A stretch of 64,000 nt of DNA, taken from Microbotryomycetes sp. JL201 (lineage: Eukaryota; Basidiomycota; Microbotryomycetes). Location of the stretch: positions 170,872 to 234,871 of the forward strand of contig JAQYUZ010000025.1 of assembly GCA_033819885.1 (NCBI GenBank), in the 5' to 3' direction. Under the pieces are notes generated by a model. The model ran no database searches and had not been told where the DNA came from. It worked only from the letters and a program-made list of their open reading frames with translations. Position 1 is the first letter of the stretch, and the number at the start of each line of letters is the position of its first letter. Positions 33,351-45,300 of the stretch are shown piece after piece. Made by a program: the position numbers and the translations under genes.

Positions 33351-36108
33351 ATGGGCTTCCTCGCGTCACAACCCCGGCGCAAATGGGGTTCGGATGATGG
33401 AGCGGAAGATAGAGAGAATGAGCACCCTTCCGCCCCGCCGTCATCGTTCGTGTTGGATGAGCAAGACTGGCCACCGACGCCCCCGCCGAAGCGCGCGCAG
33501 ATCCGCGCCAGCATGGCCAGCAGCAAAGCTGACAACCTGTCATTGACCGTCTCGGCACACGCTGGCGCTCAAATGACCGGGCAGCAGCCGCAGCCGCGCG
33601 TGTCACAAGCGTTTCAGCCGCCGCGCGCAGTCGCACCGCCCAACAACGCACACGTACCTGTTCAAGCGCGTCAGAAGCCAGCGATCACGGCTATGACGAG
33701 CAGCCACCGCGCCTCGACTGTCACCGGGTCCCGTCCTGCTACCGCAAGCACGTTCCAGGCGCGTGCGACAGGCACATCATCGACCACTGCCACAACGCTG
33801 CAGCAGCCTATCAAGGTCATCAAGCCAGCTGCACCAACCAATGTTAGGCCATGGGATAAAAAGGTGCCCACGCAAGGCACACTGGCGTGGCCGCTACCGC
33901 AAAAACAGGCGCGTCTGCAACAGTCACGTGATGCGCCAGACGCACAGGCGAACCAGCGCAAAAAACGCAAAATGCCCTGGGACGACGTCATTGACGCTAA
34001 GCCGTCAACGAGCGCGACATTCGAGCCAATTTCCAACTTCCATACAGTCGGCGGCGGCGCAGCTGGCGGATCGTCGACCATGTTGACTAACGAGGCGATC
34101 AACATCAAACACAAGCTCGTGCTGAGCGACGAACAGCTTCAAGTCCTTGCACTCGTTGTCGACAAGGAGCGCAACGTGTTTTTCACCGGCTCAGCAGGCG
34201 AGTATCCCAGTCGAACCTATCCTGACGACTTCTGCTGAACTAGACTTCCGCGTTCAGGCACGGGCAAGTCTGTTTTGCTACGAGAAATTATCGAGGCGCT
34301 CAGACACAAGTACAAGCACCAGACGGATGTTGTTGCCATCACCGCCTCGACAGGCCTGGCTGCTTGCAATATCGGCGGCATGACGCTGCATTCGTTCTCG
34401 GGCGCAGGCATAGCCACCGAGACGCTCGATAAGCTTATCCCTCGTGTCAAGAAGAACAGGAACGCCTCGGCCAGATGGAAGCGCACAAAGGTACTCATTA
34501 TTGATGAAGGTGTGTCTGTGTGGCACTGAGTGACAAAACCAGTGACTGATCGCCTCGTCGGCAGTGTCCATGATTGATGCTCAATTTTTCGACAAGTTGG
34601 ACGGCATTGCGCGAGCTTGTCGCAACAAAACGTCACATTTGCCTTTCGGTGGAATTCAGGTGAGTTTGCGTGACGCGCTATTCCGCGGCTGTCCCAGCGA
34701 ACTGAGCCAGCCATCGTGCCCAGCTCGTCGTGACCGGTGACTTTTTCCAGCTGCCGCCTGTCGTCAAAGGAGCAGAACCATCGTTTGCCTTCGAAGCTAG
34801 GACGTGGAAGGAATGCATTAATTGTACCGTCAATCTCGACAAAGTGTTCCGTCAAAAGGATACCCGTGCGTGATTCTCGGACATTCTCACAGAACCAACA
34901 CAACAAGTGCAGCTCATCATGTTGTCCCCAGGCTTCATTGACATGCTCAATGAGATGCGGTTTGGCATGCTGTCTGAAAAGTCAATCGCGCAGTTCAAAC
35001 AATTGACGCGCACACCGCTCAACATCGGTCCCGACATGGAAGCGACCGAGCTGTGAGTGTGTTGAGTGAATCATACAGAGGTATGCTGAGCGCAGAACTC
35101 CCTTCAGCTTCCCAATGCGCGCCCAAGTCGAGCGCTCCAACTTGTTGAGACTGCAGCACTTGCCTGGCGATATGACTCGATTCAAAGCACTTGACAAGCA
35201 TTCTGGTACAGAGTTTGTGCACCTCAAATCTACCTACGACAACTTTATGGCGCCGCAGGTGCTCGATCTCAAGGTCGGTGCCCAGGTCATGCTCATCAAG
35301 AATCTCAGCAGTGGCGAACTGGTTAACGGCACGATGGGCAAGGTTATTGGATTCCACGCAGACGGAGAATATACGGCTGCTGTCGGAGCAGACGACGATG
35401 AGACTGACATCGACAAGAAGCTATTCAAACGACCAAAGCCGACAGGCAGTGGCGAAGTGTTTCCGGTCGTGCGCTTTGTTTTGCCGAATGGAACGACTTC
35501 TGAAAAGCACATCAAGCGCGAAGAGTTCAAGACGGAAGACAACCAGGGCAAGGTCATTGCCTCGCGCAGTCAGGTCCGTCTTCGCGTGTGCGAGAATATT
35601 TTCTGAGATGCTGACTCGAACCGGCATCCAGGTTCCATTGATTCTGTACGTCGAATTGAAACCCCATATTGGTTTGGCTAACCGCTTGGTCCCGGTGCAT
35701 ACACCTGGTAACAGCGCTTGGGCAATGAGGTGAGCCATCGTGTGCTTTCGGGGTTTCTTTGTCCTTATGCGAACGTGTCCGCCGCCAGCATACACAAATC
35801 TCAAGGTCAGACCTTGCCGTGCGTCAAAGTAGATCTCAAGGGAGCGTTCGAGAAAGGCAAGCCGCCTCCTGATTCTCCAGCGGGCGTCCGCTGATCGTTA
35901 GTATCGAGCAGGTCAAGCTTACGTGGCTCTCAGTCGAGCGACGTCCTTGGAAGGTCTACAAGTGCTCAATTTTGAGCCGAGGCGTGTGCTTGCGCATGAC
36001 AAGGTCATCCGTTGGAGCGTGAGTCACGACTGTCGCGTCACGTGATTTCCAGACTGACCGTATGGCTGTTTGTTTGTCGTCCAGAAGTCTTTGCGTCCAA
36101 TGTCATAG
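33351..36108 (+). CDS. PIF1: Pif1 family 5'-3' DNA helicase
   Basis: The start is [17 protein letters not shown] at 33351. A disordered N-terminus of about 240 residues, with a PIP-like or nuclear-signal candidate KKRKMPWDD, precedes the helicase: [14 protein letters not shown], Walker [19 protein letters not shown] (split by an intron), [32 protein letters not shown] (also split), [67 protein letters not shown] and [20 protein letters not shown]. All superfamily 1B motifs are present. Pif1 unwinds G-quadruplexes and RNA-DNA hybrids and acts at telomeres, forks and mitochondria. One intron near the end is GC-AG. The end at 36108 assumes a final gtgagt intron (ending IRWSKSLRPMS); without it the stop is at 36045. 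Confidence 0.94.
35857..35911 (+). other. GC-AG intron in PIF1
   Basis: The exon end GAG-AAA-G is followed by GCAAGC, and the intron closes at GAGCAG before GT-CAA-GCT. Only this 55-nt GC-AG intron joins GAFEKG to [11 protein letters not shown] in frame, which is a contiguous conserved segment in Pif1 proteins. GCAAGC fits the known GC-donor consensus AG|GCAAG. Confidence 0.75.
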
Positions 36109-36176
36109 CTGTTTTGAGAGTGTTCCCGCTTGGCCTGCATTGTCACTTGTTGTGTCTTGCTCCTTTGCATTAGGCC

Positions 36177-39100
36177 ATGATCAGAGGTGCTTACCAAAGT
36201 TCCGGAGACCGGCATAAGATGAAGCTGACGCGCCGTGATTACGTGTCCAGCGATTGATGAAGATTCCGTGCACCGAATCACCTCGGGCCAGGTGGTAGTT
36301 GACCTGCAGACTGCCGGTGCGCCTCGCTTTCGATCGACACATATCGTGAATGGCAACTAACATGACGCGTTCCATTGCATTTGTTGGACTGTCCTGTCCG
36401 ACGTGTCTAGTCAAGGAGCTCGTTGACAATGCGCTGGACGCGGACGCGACGAGCATCTGTCAGTCTGCACGTGACTCAAATACACGGCTCTCTTTCTTTC
36501 TGACGCTTTTGCCTCTCGGTGTTCAGCCATTACGTTTCGAGAGTACGGACTGGATAGCATCGAAGTGCAGGACAACGGGCGCGGCATTCGCGAGCAAGAT
36601 TGGCCGAGCATCGGTCAGTTTTGACACTGTTACGAGTACACAGGCGCGTCTGACATGTCGCAAATTTGCAAGCTTTGAAACACCACACGTCAAAGCTGAG
36701 CTCATTTGACGACCTGACATCCGTTGCCACCTTGGGATTCAGAGGCGAAGCCTTATCGTCGCTGTGCGCCGTCGCGCGTCTGAGTATGACGACCGCAACC
36801 GCCGAAACGGCCCCCGTCGGTGCCGTACTTGCTTTCGACTCGTCTGGCAAGAGCACGCCCATGGGCCGCATCGCGCGGACGATTGGCACCACCGCCACTG
36901 TGCAGGAATTGTTCAAGACGATGCCTGTGCGTCGCAAGGAATTACAGAAAAACATCAAGCGCGAATTCGCGAAAGCTCTGGAGCTATTGCAAGCGTATGC
37001 GCTGTTCCGTTCAGGTGTGCGATTTGAAGTCAAAAACAACGTCAAAGGGTCAGCGTGCTCTCGTTTCGTGTTCCAGCTTCGAGGCAAGGTGCTGACGGCA
37101 AAGTTTGCGTTGTCCACCTTGTACAAATAACAGCAAGATGTCGACGCAACTGCAGACGCCGCCGAACTCCTCACTCAGATCCAACTTCTCTGCGCTGTTT
37201 TCGGCGAAAGCTCTCGCCTCGACAGTGTCGCTGAGCATCGAGTTTGATGTGCGCCCGGACAAAAGCTTACAAAAGCTTGCAAATTCACATGAGTGAGTCG
37301 CAGTTGTCGCCTGTCAGACCACGCTCGCAAACAGCTTGTCTTTTCAGGCCGATTCGAGTCGCAGTCGAAGGCCTCATGTCAAAGGCGGAGCTAAATTGCG
37401 GCAAGGCGGCCGGCAACAGGCAGTATTTCGCCCTCAACGGGCGTCCATTCCTGCCCACAAAGGTGCGGTGAAAGCGCAAGCTCGTGTCCCACTACTCACA
37501 AGCTTATGCAGATCCCACGAGTATTCAACGAGGTGTACAGGGCCGTTATACCAAACACCTTTCCCATGCTTGCGGTTGACTTTACGATTGCTGCCGGTCA
37601 GTCAATGTGCTCAAGTCTGTTTCAGTCTCGTGGTTGAAAGAGCTTGCCTTCCACACCCAGACTCGTATGACGTCAATGTCAGCCCAGATAAGCGGACGAT
37701 ATATCTTCATAGCGAAAACAACTTGCTCACTGCCCTGCGAGTAAGGTCACAGCTCTTCGTCTGGCTTGCCGTTGCTGAAGACGGCAATTTGCAGTTGGCG
37801 CTGGAGACTTGGCTGCACGAATCACATGGTACCTACGTACCCGCCATTGACGCCACAGGAAAGGCGCAGGTACCAGGTCATCGTTCGGCCTCGCCAGGAT
37901 TGCCAGCAGGTCCTAGTGGCGATGACCTGTTGGAGGCGCCAGCTGCCCGCAAAAGACGACGCGTTGAATCGAGCGACATCGGAACGGAAGACATGCACGC
38001 GGAACGGACGCCGTTTCTTCCTTCTCCGCGAGACCGAGACAACGAGCTCGCCGGAAGCGACGATGAAGGGGACCAGCCTTCACCAACCAAGACTTTCTTG
38101 CCAAAACGGCCCTCAGCACAGATATACGGCTCATTCGAGCTGAATCACTCTATTCCAGCGACAAAGTCGCGAGCGCCGTCGTCGGCGAATCCCGAAACAA
38201 ATCAACCTTCTTTGCGACAGTTTCTCCGCCCGGCAGATTCTGACGCTGATGCCGTTGTCGCGGATGTTGAGGTTGAAGTGCGCGATGATTTGCAAGCGAC
38301 AAGGCTGCAGTCGCAGACACGTGCGTCAAGATGCGAAGGTGGTGAAATGTCCGGATCCACGTCGACGGGCAGTCTGTTGACTAGCTCACGTCCACCAGGA
38401 AGTCCATCTGATGTCGGCGAGGATAGATCTCTGTCGGATACAGCTGGCGCTGGCGCGTTATCATCGTATGCGATTGTTGAAGACGAGAACTTGGATGTCG
38501 AGATCTTGACCGAATCTCTACCCTTGACGAGCGCCGATGAGGAGGAGGCTACTTCCGGAGGATTTGCCATACAGGTTTCGGATTCAATCGTCGCTACTCG
38601 CATGTCTGACATTTGTGCCAGCTGGACCGAGCGTCGCGCTGGACGAGATGACCCGTCAGAGCCCATCGGAGCGGCGACCTCGAATAGCATGGAGGACGCG
38701 GGCTTGAATGGGGCGACACTGGATGCAGAAGACGCCTTGTCGAGGAATGTCTCAAAACAAGATTTTCTCGGCATGCAGATCGTCGGCCAGTTCAACTATG
38801 CCTTCATTATCACCCGTCGCAGGCAAGCGAAGCAGGGAGCCGGTCTGGCAAACGATGATTTATTCATTGTGGATCAACACGCCTCGGACGAAAAATTCAA
38901 TTTCGAGGATTTGCAGACAAACACAGTCATGCAGTCGCAACAGTTGCTGCAGTGAGCCGTACGTTGCCCACAAAGGTCAGAGTTACTGACGACCTGTGCT
39001 CGACAGATCGCAAATCCTGCATTTACCCGCGCATGACGAACTTACGGCAATTGAGAACGCCGACGTGCTGCGATTGAACGGATTTGGTGTCCAAATCGAC

Positions 39101-39580
39101 GAAGAAGCCCAGGTGGGACATAGAATCAAGCTCGTGGCCAAGCCCGTATCGAAAGACACCGTGTTCGGACTAGACGGTTAGCCTTTCCCTCCCAGCTGAA
39201 TCGGCACTCAGTGCTGAGCTCGACTGAACCCGCAGACCTTGAAGAACTTTTAGAGCAGATTTCGTCCAGATCCAAATCGACTGTTGCCAGGACTAGCAAA
39301 GCGAGACGCATGTTTGCGAGCAGGGCCTGTCGCAAGAGTGTCATGTTTGGAAAAGCGCTTACGCAAAGTCAAATGCGCACGGTAGGCTTGATCCTCGTTG
39401 CTGTCGGTATTAGATGCTGAACTGGGCGGTGGCAGATCCTGACTCACATGAGCGAAATGCATCAACCTTGGGTGGATCAGAGCTACGTGATATGATCTCG
39501 TAGACTCCGGCTGATTGGGGTTTCTTCCGCAGCATTGTCCGCATGGTCGACCGACGATGCGTTGGGTGCGTCTCAGCTAA
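36177..39580 (+). CDS. PMS1: Pms1/PMS2-type MutL mismatch-repair endonuclease
   Basis: A ten-base first exon (ATGATCAGAG, 36177-36186) is inferred because it splices in frame to [20 protein letters not shown], giving the typical MutL start. ATPase motifs follow: [36 protein letters not shown]; then [26 protein letters not shown] linker of about 300 acidic/Ser-rich residues leads to the C-terminal endonuclease: [27 protein letters not shown] (DQHAx2Ex4E), [15 protein letters not shown], and [10 protein letters not shown] at the end. The metal-site motifs DQHA..E, ACRK and CPHGRP are all intact, so it should be nicking-competent, as in MutL-alpha with Mlh1. It starts 68 bp after PIF1. Confidence 0.94.
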
Positions 39581-39752
39581 ATAATCAGGCTATGTCTACC
39601 TCATCAAACTGATTCTGCATGAATGAAACAGCTGCATGCGCTCGGAGCAACTCGTGAACGTATCAATCTTCATGACGAAATCATCGCCCAAATGGCGAAC
39701 GATTGAAATGTCAAAAGCTCTATTGCAAAGAAAAGTGTCTGTATGTCGGTTA

Positions 39753-42107
39753 TTACCAGAGAGCGTGCGACGGAGCGCACATTGTGTGATCGGAGACAAG
39801 TGCCGACGCTTGGACGTCTATGTATGCTGAGCCGTAATCGTACTGACAAGGCGACACAGGTTCAGTTCCTTTGTCGCGAAACGCCAGACTGTTGGTCACT
39901 CACCACACCAAAACTAATGAGAACAATATCGTCAAGGAAACCATGGTTCAGACCAAGACCGTGACTGCTTGAAGGGTGATCCCCTGTGGACAGAAATGTT
40001 TCAGGAGTTTGATCCAGAAACATGCTCATGCCGACCTACAAGCCATAGACACTGTGAAAATTGGATCGGCTTGATTCGTTCCGCTGTATGTGAGCGGTTT
40101 CGAAACGCTCAAATACTCATACGGGGATGTCACGTTCCAGGTCACCACGCGGCGCTCGTAAAACAGGTAGGGCTGGACCGAACAACAGAATTAGTCTCTC
40201 TTAAGCTGACAGCGGGCCAGGCTGATTACACACAAGTGGGTGGTACTTGATGTGGATAATGCCAAAGAGGACTGTGTTGTGAATGTCGGGCTTGCACTCG
40301 CCTCGCTTGCACAAGGTGACACGAAGCAGCGGAGTCGCATGATGAAATTTGACGCGATTCATTTCTGCACCGATCGTCTCCGTCAAGCAATTATGCGCAG
40401 GAGGCGAGGGGTCGAGCGCGCGCAGCGTCAAACCTGGGACCCATTTATAGATTTCTTGCGGAACTAAAGACACGTGGAAGAAGAGCTGTGGACCGGGTGT
40501 CAGCTGTCGTCAGTGTCATATTTGTGGATCTGCAAAGAAATAGCAACAAACTTCGTCTTTTTCGCCCAAGAATGGTGCCCAATTCTTTTCGATATTGAAC
40601 TGGTTCTCACGAATTAGGTCTGCAACGAAAATTTGGATTCAGCGCTTGGCATTTCTAGTCGCACGACACACTGACCTGTCTGTTCCTTGAAAACGATCGG
40701 CGGATTCCAACCGGACTTTTTGAGAGCGCCTTCGAGACCAGGAATGACCACACTGAGGGAAACAAACTCAGCCGAGTTGCATTAGCATTTTCGGCTCGAA
40801 GTGCCATACCGAGCGTCAATCATGAAAATCGCGCGACAGATATTTGGCGATCGACCGGTCTGAGAGTACAGCAGAAGCGGTTGACCGTCGTTCGTAAAGA
40901 ATAATCGAGGGTCTTCGGGGCCAATGAACTGCGAAAAGACCTGTCAACGCGGGATCTACTGAATGAGGACAAGAGCAGCCACCTGGTCGAAAGTTGGATC
41001 GTGGCAACGCAGGTATTCGACTTTACGCTGCGCAGGCAGATCCAGCGTTTCGAGCTCGCTCTCGCGGGCAAGGTATGGCAAGTTGAGGTGCGCCCTCTTG
41101 AGTGGCGTCAGGAAGCAACTGAATGATGTGCTGAGTGTCAGCCCCGGGATTGAGGAGCGGAAGGCTCGTTCCTCTGCGCTCACCCTAGCACGCTCTCCCA
41201 TCGCGTGTCTTCGCCATTGATTACTTCGTACTTTTCTGGTCCTCGGGCAACGACGAGATGACGGAAACCTACCCCGGCTGTATCTGGCAGCACAAGGACG
41301 GAAGGGTTAAAGACGCCGCCAGCGTAAGGATCGATCAAGTTGATGAATCCGTATGGATTCGTAAAGCTCTCTAGCACTCTGGCTTTGTTGCCCGTGAGCT
41401 CGAGCGTGGCCGAGCGCGTCACGTTTGGCGTTGCTCCGGTCAAGACGGCATGATGCGGATTCGAGTGGCGGAAGGACGCTGATCGAACAAGCCCTGACGA
41501 GCCGCTTAGGCGCAGGATGACTAGGATGAAAAAAAGTGTTACTGCAACGAGCGCTCGCCGCCGTGGAGGAACGACTGCCGCTGTCCGACCGAGTTTGTGG
41601 GCGAATTGCCGCGATTGGGCTGCCATGCGTTGTGGACTGAGCTGAATGCGTCTGACACGGGCCCATACACTGAGTGACACTCGTTCAGCATGTTTCCGGC
41701 TAAGTAACGCGACATTGACACGCTTGCGCATGCGCCAGCGTCCCAAGCCGCAAAGGACTGACCCGGACCAACCATCGCGCTCGTAAACGCGTTTCCATTG
41801 TTTGGCGGTCGACTGTGCTGTTGACATGAGATCCTGCCAGTCTTGGGTGCCGTATTCTGGCGCATAGTGGCTGCCGTTGAGGTGCGTCGAGGCGCGTCCG
41901 GACGCGAACTTGTTTGCGTGCGCGCCCGTCGAAGCCTGGTCATCCTGCCTGTGCGACGTGTACGTGTGGATGGTGTTTGTCGACGCGTAATGCCCTTCCT
42001 CTGCTGCGGCAGCTGCGAGCAGCTCGCGCTTGTCCGGGTCGAGCGACGACGCAACGTTGGGGGACGGGAGCGGCGAACGCCGGGCGCCGCCGTGCTCTCG
42101 CGCCGAG

Positions 42108-42149
<42 letters not shown>

Positions 42150-42184
42150 CTTGCCGGGCCCGTCGAGCGCGGATCTTTCGCCAT
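39753..42184 (-). CDS. Type II membrane protein with a five-bladed-propeller glycosyltransferase-like domain
   Basis: The start is MAKDPRSTGPAS at 42184, followed by 13 Gln. After a long cytosolic region comes one membrane segment (ALVAVTLFFILVILRLSGSSG), then a luminal domain read over about eight exons: GVFNPSVLVLPDTAGVGFRH, VVARGPEKYEVINGED, EYLRCHDPTFDQFIGPEDPR, LLLYSQTGRSPNICRAIFMI, QEIYKWVPGLTLRALDPS, NTVLFGIIHIKYHP, then inferred exons LFYERRVVTWNVTSPYEYLS, HGLGLNHGFLDDIVLISFGV and YGSAYIDVQASALVSDH, ending at 39753. The NP, EDPR and HGFLDD blocks recall the arabinanase/levansucrase-type propeller found in fungal beta-mannosyltransferases and related enzymes. A Golgi sugar-transfer role is inferred; the family name is uncertain. 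It converges on PMS1. Confidence 0.6.
42110..42148 (-). repeat. CAG repeat coding for 13 glutamines
   Basis: On the minus strand twelve consecutive CAG codons plus one CAA encode a Gln13 tract near the cytosolic N-terminus (about residues 13-25) of the propeller protein. Almost pure CAG suggests recent slippage and possible length variation between strains. Confidence 0.9.
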
Positions 42185-42352
42185 CCCGACCGCCAGCAGA
42201 AAAAGTTCCGAAGCGGGCCACAAGCGCGCACCGAAACGGCATAACGATCAAAATCCCAGTCAAAAATAAGGGGATCTAAAAATGCAAAACGACGACGACA
42301 CGACCTAGAACATACTCGCGCTCCCAAGATCACTGCCTTATCTCACGCTCGC

Positions 42353-45300
42353 TTACACAGTGAGACCGGCTCGCTGCAGAGTTTCGCATGCTTAGGCATT
42401 CGGTCAAATCATTTCGATCGTTCCCTGGAACAACTAACCTGGACCTGCTCGGGCATGCTTTGCCGCAGCGCTTGGACAAGCTGCACGATCCGTCCCTTGG
42501 TCTCTTCCGTGATCTGCGCACCGTCCGCGGAAGGATAAAACCCATTTTGAACGGACGCAAGCGCTTGGTTGAACACGCCCAGTAGATGATCGACGTGGTC
42601 GCGAGCGACAGGGTTATTTGTCTCAAACAAAGAAAAGACGGCGTTGAACTGCGGACGAACGACAACTTCGAATCAATCATTTCGAGGCAACCTCAGCTCA
42701 AAAAAGGGCTCACCGTCATCTCGGACTCGGCGAAATCCCTTCTGAGCGGCAAAGCTTGCAAGAAAACTGGTACCACCTGGCAGAGCAAAAGCTGGCAATC
42801 AGTGGCGACGAGGGGAAAGTTCGCGCGCTCTGGGCTGACCTGGTCCATTGGAAGCACGTCTGGGCGCTTGAGCAGCATGCGCGCAACTGCACCGCAGGCA
42901 TTGTCCCGTGCGTTCTCGGCTGAAGTCGATGAGAGCTCACCCACAAAGAACGAATGCAGCGCAGACAAAACATTCAGATATTGGCCCGAGAGATCGGCTT
43001 GAGTGTGCCACAGTAATGAACCCATCGCGAATGCCGCATTGCTCCGGACCTCGGCTTCTGGATCGGACAATGCTCGCAGAAAGAGAGTGAATAGTTGATC
43101 GGTGAATGGCGTTACCTGTCGCAGCAAAAATCACATCGGTCCACTTGTCAGACTACTCGCAACTGCCTCAGTTGTGCAGCACTTACGGCGCTCTCCATGC
43201 CGTTGACAATCTCGGCCAAAGAGCCGATGGCCGTCGATCTGTCTCCCGTCGTCCTTTGCAGGTCCTGTAATGACGGAGAACAGCTTCAATGGTGGTACTC
43301 ACACATTTGACTTGATTGAGAGACTCACGTAATACTGCGCCATGTTGGGCAGGAATGTTGGGAAAAGCTGCGCGAAATCCGCTCCGAGGACGCTGGCGAG
43401 GGTGCCGACCAGGTCGCACGCTGCGCCAATGAGGGCGGCATCGTATTCAGACTGATCCCCAAGGCCAGGAGCTGGCTCGTCTTCTTCTGCATCCTCGTCC
43501 ACTTGGCACGGCGCCTGTCGCCGCAAGAGTTCATCCAGGTGGGTGCACATTTGTTCGACATCTGACGACAAGACGTGAGCACGCTGCGCCTTGTTGGAAA
43601 TTCATTGCGAACTGACATTGTGGCACGATAAGACCGGGTCCCACCGCCAGCAGAGCAGCGGAAAAGCTGTTGCAAATTTCATTTACGACGTCCCGTTCCT
43701 CTTCCTTGGCCCACATTTCAAAGATTGGTGGCAATACGGCAGCAGCTAGCTGCGCAAGATTTCCCTGCAACTCATTCTGACCAGTAGGCAGCTCGTCAGC
43801 GTTTACGCTAGTGCAGAATTGTAGGAGCTCACGCCTGCGGCGCCTTTCCTCCATTTGGGAAGGTCGCTCATCGAATGAATCGTGGTGACAAATCCAAGCA
43901 AGGCAGCAACTGAGCTTTTTCGGATACCATCGTGCCAATGGTGCGTCAGACCGGGGAGCAACGCCTCGACCGACTTTTCAACATAGGGCACGAACGGCGC
44001 TCTTGTGTTGCTGAACATTTCTGCGATAGCGTCGGCCGCGCATTCTTTTTCGATAGCGATAGCGGTGCTGGCGCTGAAGAGAGCTTCCTCTTCGTCGGAA
44101 TCGATCTCTTCATCGAGATCCTCGAAGTCTCCGTCCTCGTCGTCAGAATCCACTCCGGTTGCAAAGTCGTTTGCATTGGAAGAGGCTGGCGTGTCCATCG
44201 AATGTCAGCGGTCAGTGCGACGAGCGAAGAACGAACACGCACATGCAAACAAGGTCGCTTCATCGATTTCAGATTGCGAAACGGCGGCGAGAAGGATGGG
44301 CATGACGGTAGGCAAGTGCTGTCCGTACTCTTCGCCATAAACGCGTGACATAACGGCGAAAAAGATGTATGAGCACTCTTTAAGATTCGGTGCGTTCGGG
44401 ACTGCTAGAGCCTCGAGAGCTGCGCGCATCAGGGGCTCATAGTATGGTCGGAACATCTCTTTGCCGACAGCCTCTGCGAGCGTGCCGACCGTGTCTTGCG
44501 CAACGCCGCGCAGCTGAAGCTCCTCGCCTTCTTCCGTCAACGAAAGGAACGGCACGATGCGCTGCATGGACGCCTCGAAGTAAGGAGCGAACGCAGTCTT
44601 CGAGGCGTGCGCCGCAGACCCGATGGCGCCGACGACTGTGCCCTTGAGGCTGAGAGGGGCGGTGTCAAGCAGGGCGACAAGAGCCTGCATCAAACTAGGA
44701 ATGTATGGCTCAATATCCTTGCCGAGCACTTCCAACAAGCAGTCGAGCGCAGTACATGCAGATCGCTGAGTTTCTGCGTCGCCCATCAACCGAGAAATGA
44801 TCTGAGTGTAGCAGAACAAAGTCAGGGGGAACTAGCGGCGAGGCGGACAATCGAGCGGACTCACCGGTAGCAGAATGGCGTGCTGTTTTGCACATTCCTC
44901 TTCCAACATCTCGCAGAGACAACCAAGAGCATTGCAAGCCGCTTTGCGAACGACAACCTCGGGGTCGTTTAGTGCGCCTTCCACCAAGGGCCACAAGCTG
45001 TCAAGGTGCGGTTGAATGAACAGAGAGCAACCCTCCACAACAACGCCAAAAGCAGTGATCGCTGCCTTGCGCATATGAGCATCTGGAGAAGCCGCCAACT
45101 GTCGAACTTGCTCGAATAACGGAGGGAAAACTTGCGCAGGTGGCAAGGACGTGGCGAGAGCGTCAATGACTCGAAAGGCAGATCTTGCGGGGACGTCATC
45201 ATCGGCGTCTTGTGGCTCTGGTTCAGCACCGATCGGTAGTAAACCGACAACGATCGGCCCAGCGAGATTGAGAGACTGAATCTTTCCTTTTTTGCTGCGA

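Noticed and set aside
39860-39871. GGTTCAGTTCC as a tRNA T-loop
   Set aside because: The stem does not pair and the site lies inside an intron/exon region of the propeller gene.
39596-40250. Short plus-strand frames and an apparently empty region between PMS1 and the next gene
   Set aside because: The minus strand holds 3' exons of the propeller protein (LFYERRVVTWNV.., HGFLDDIVLISFGV..), which explain the region better.
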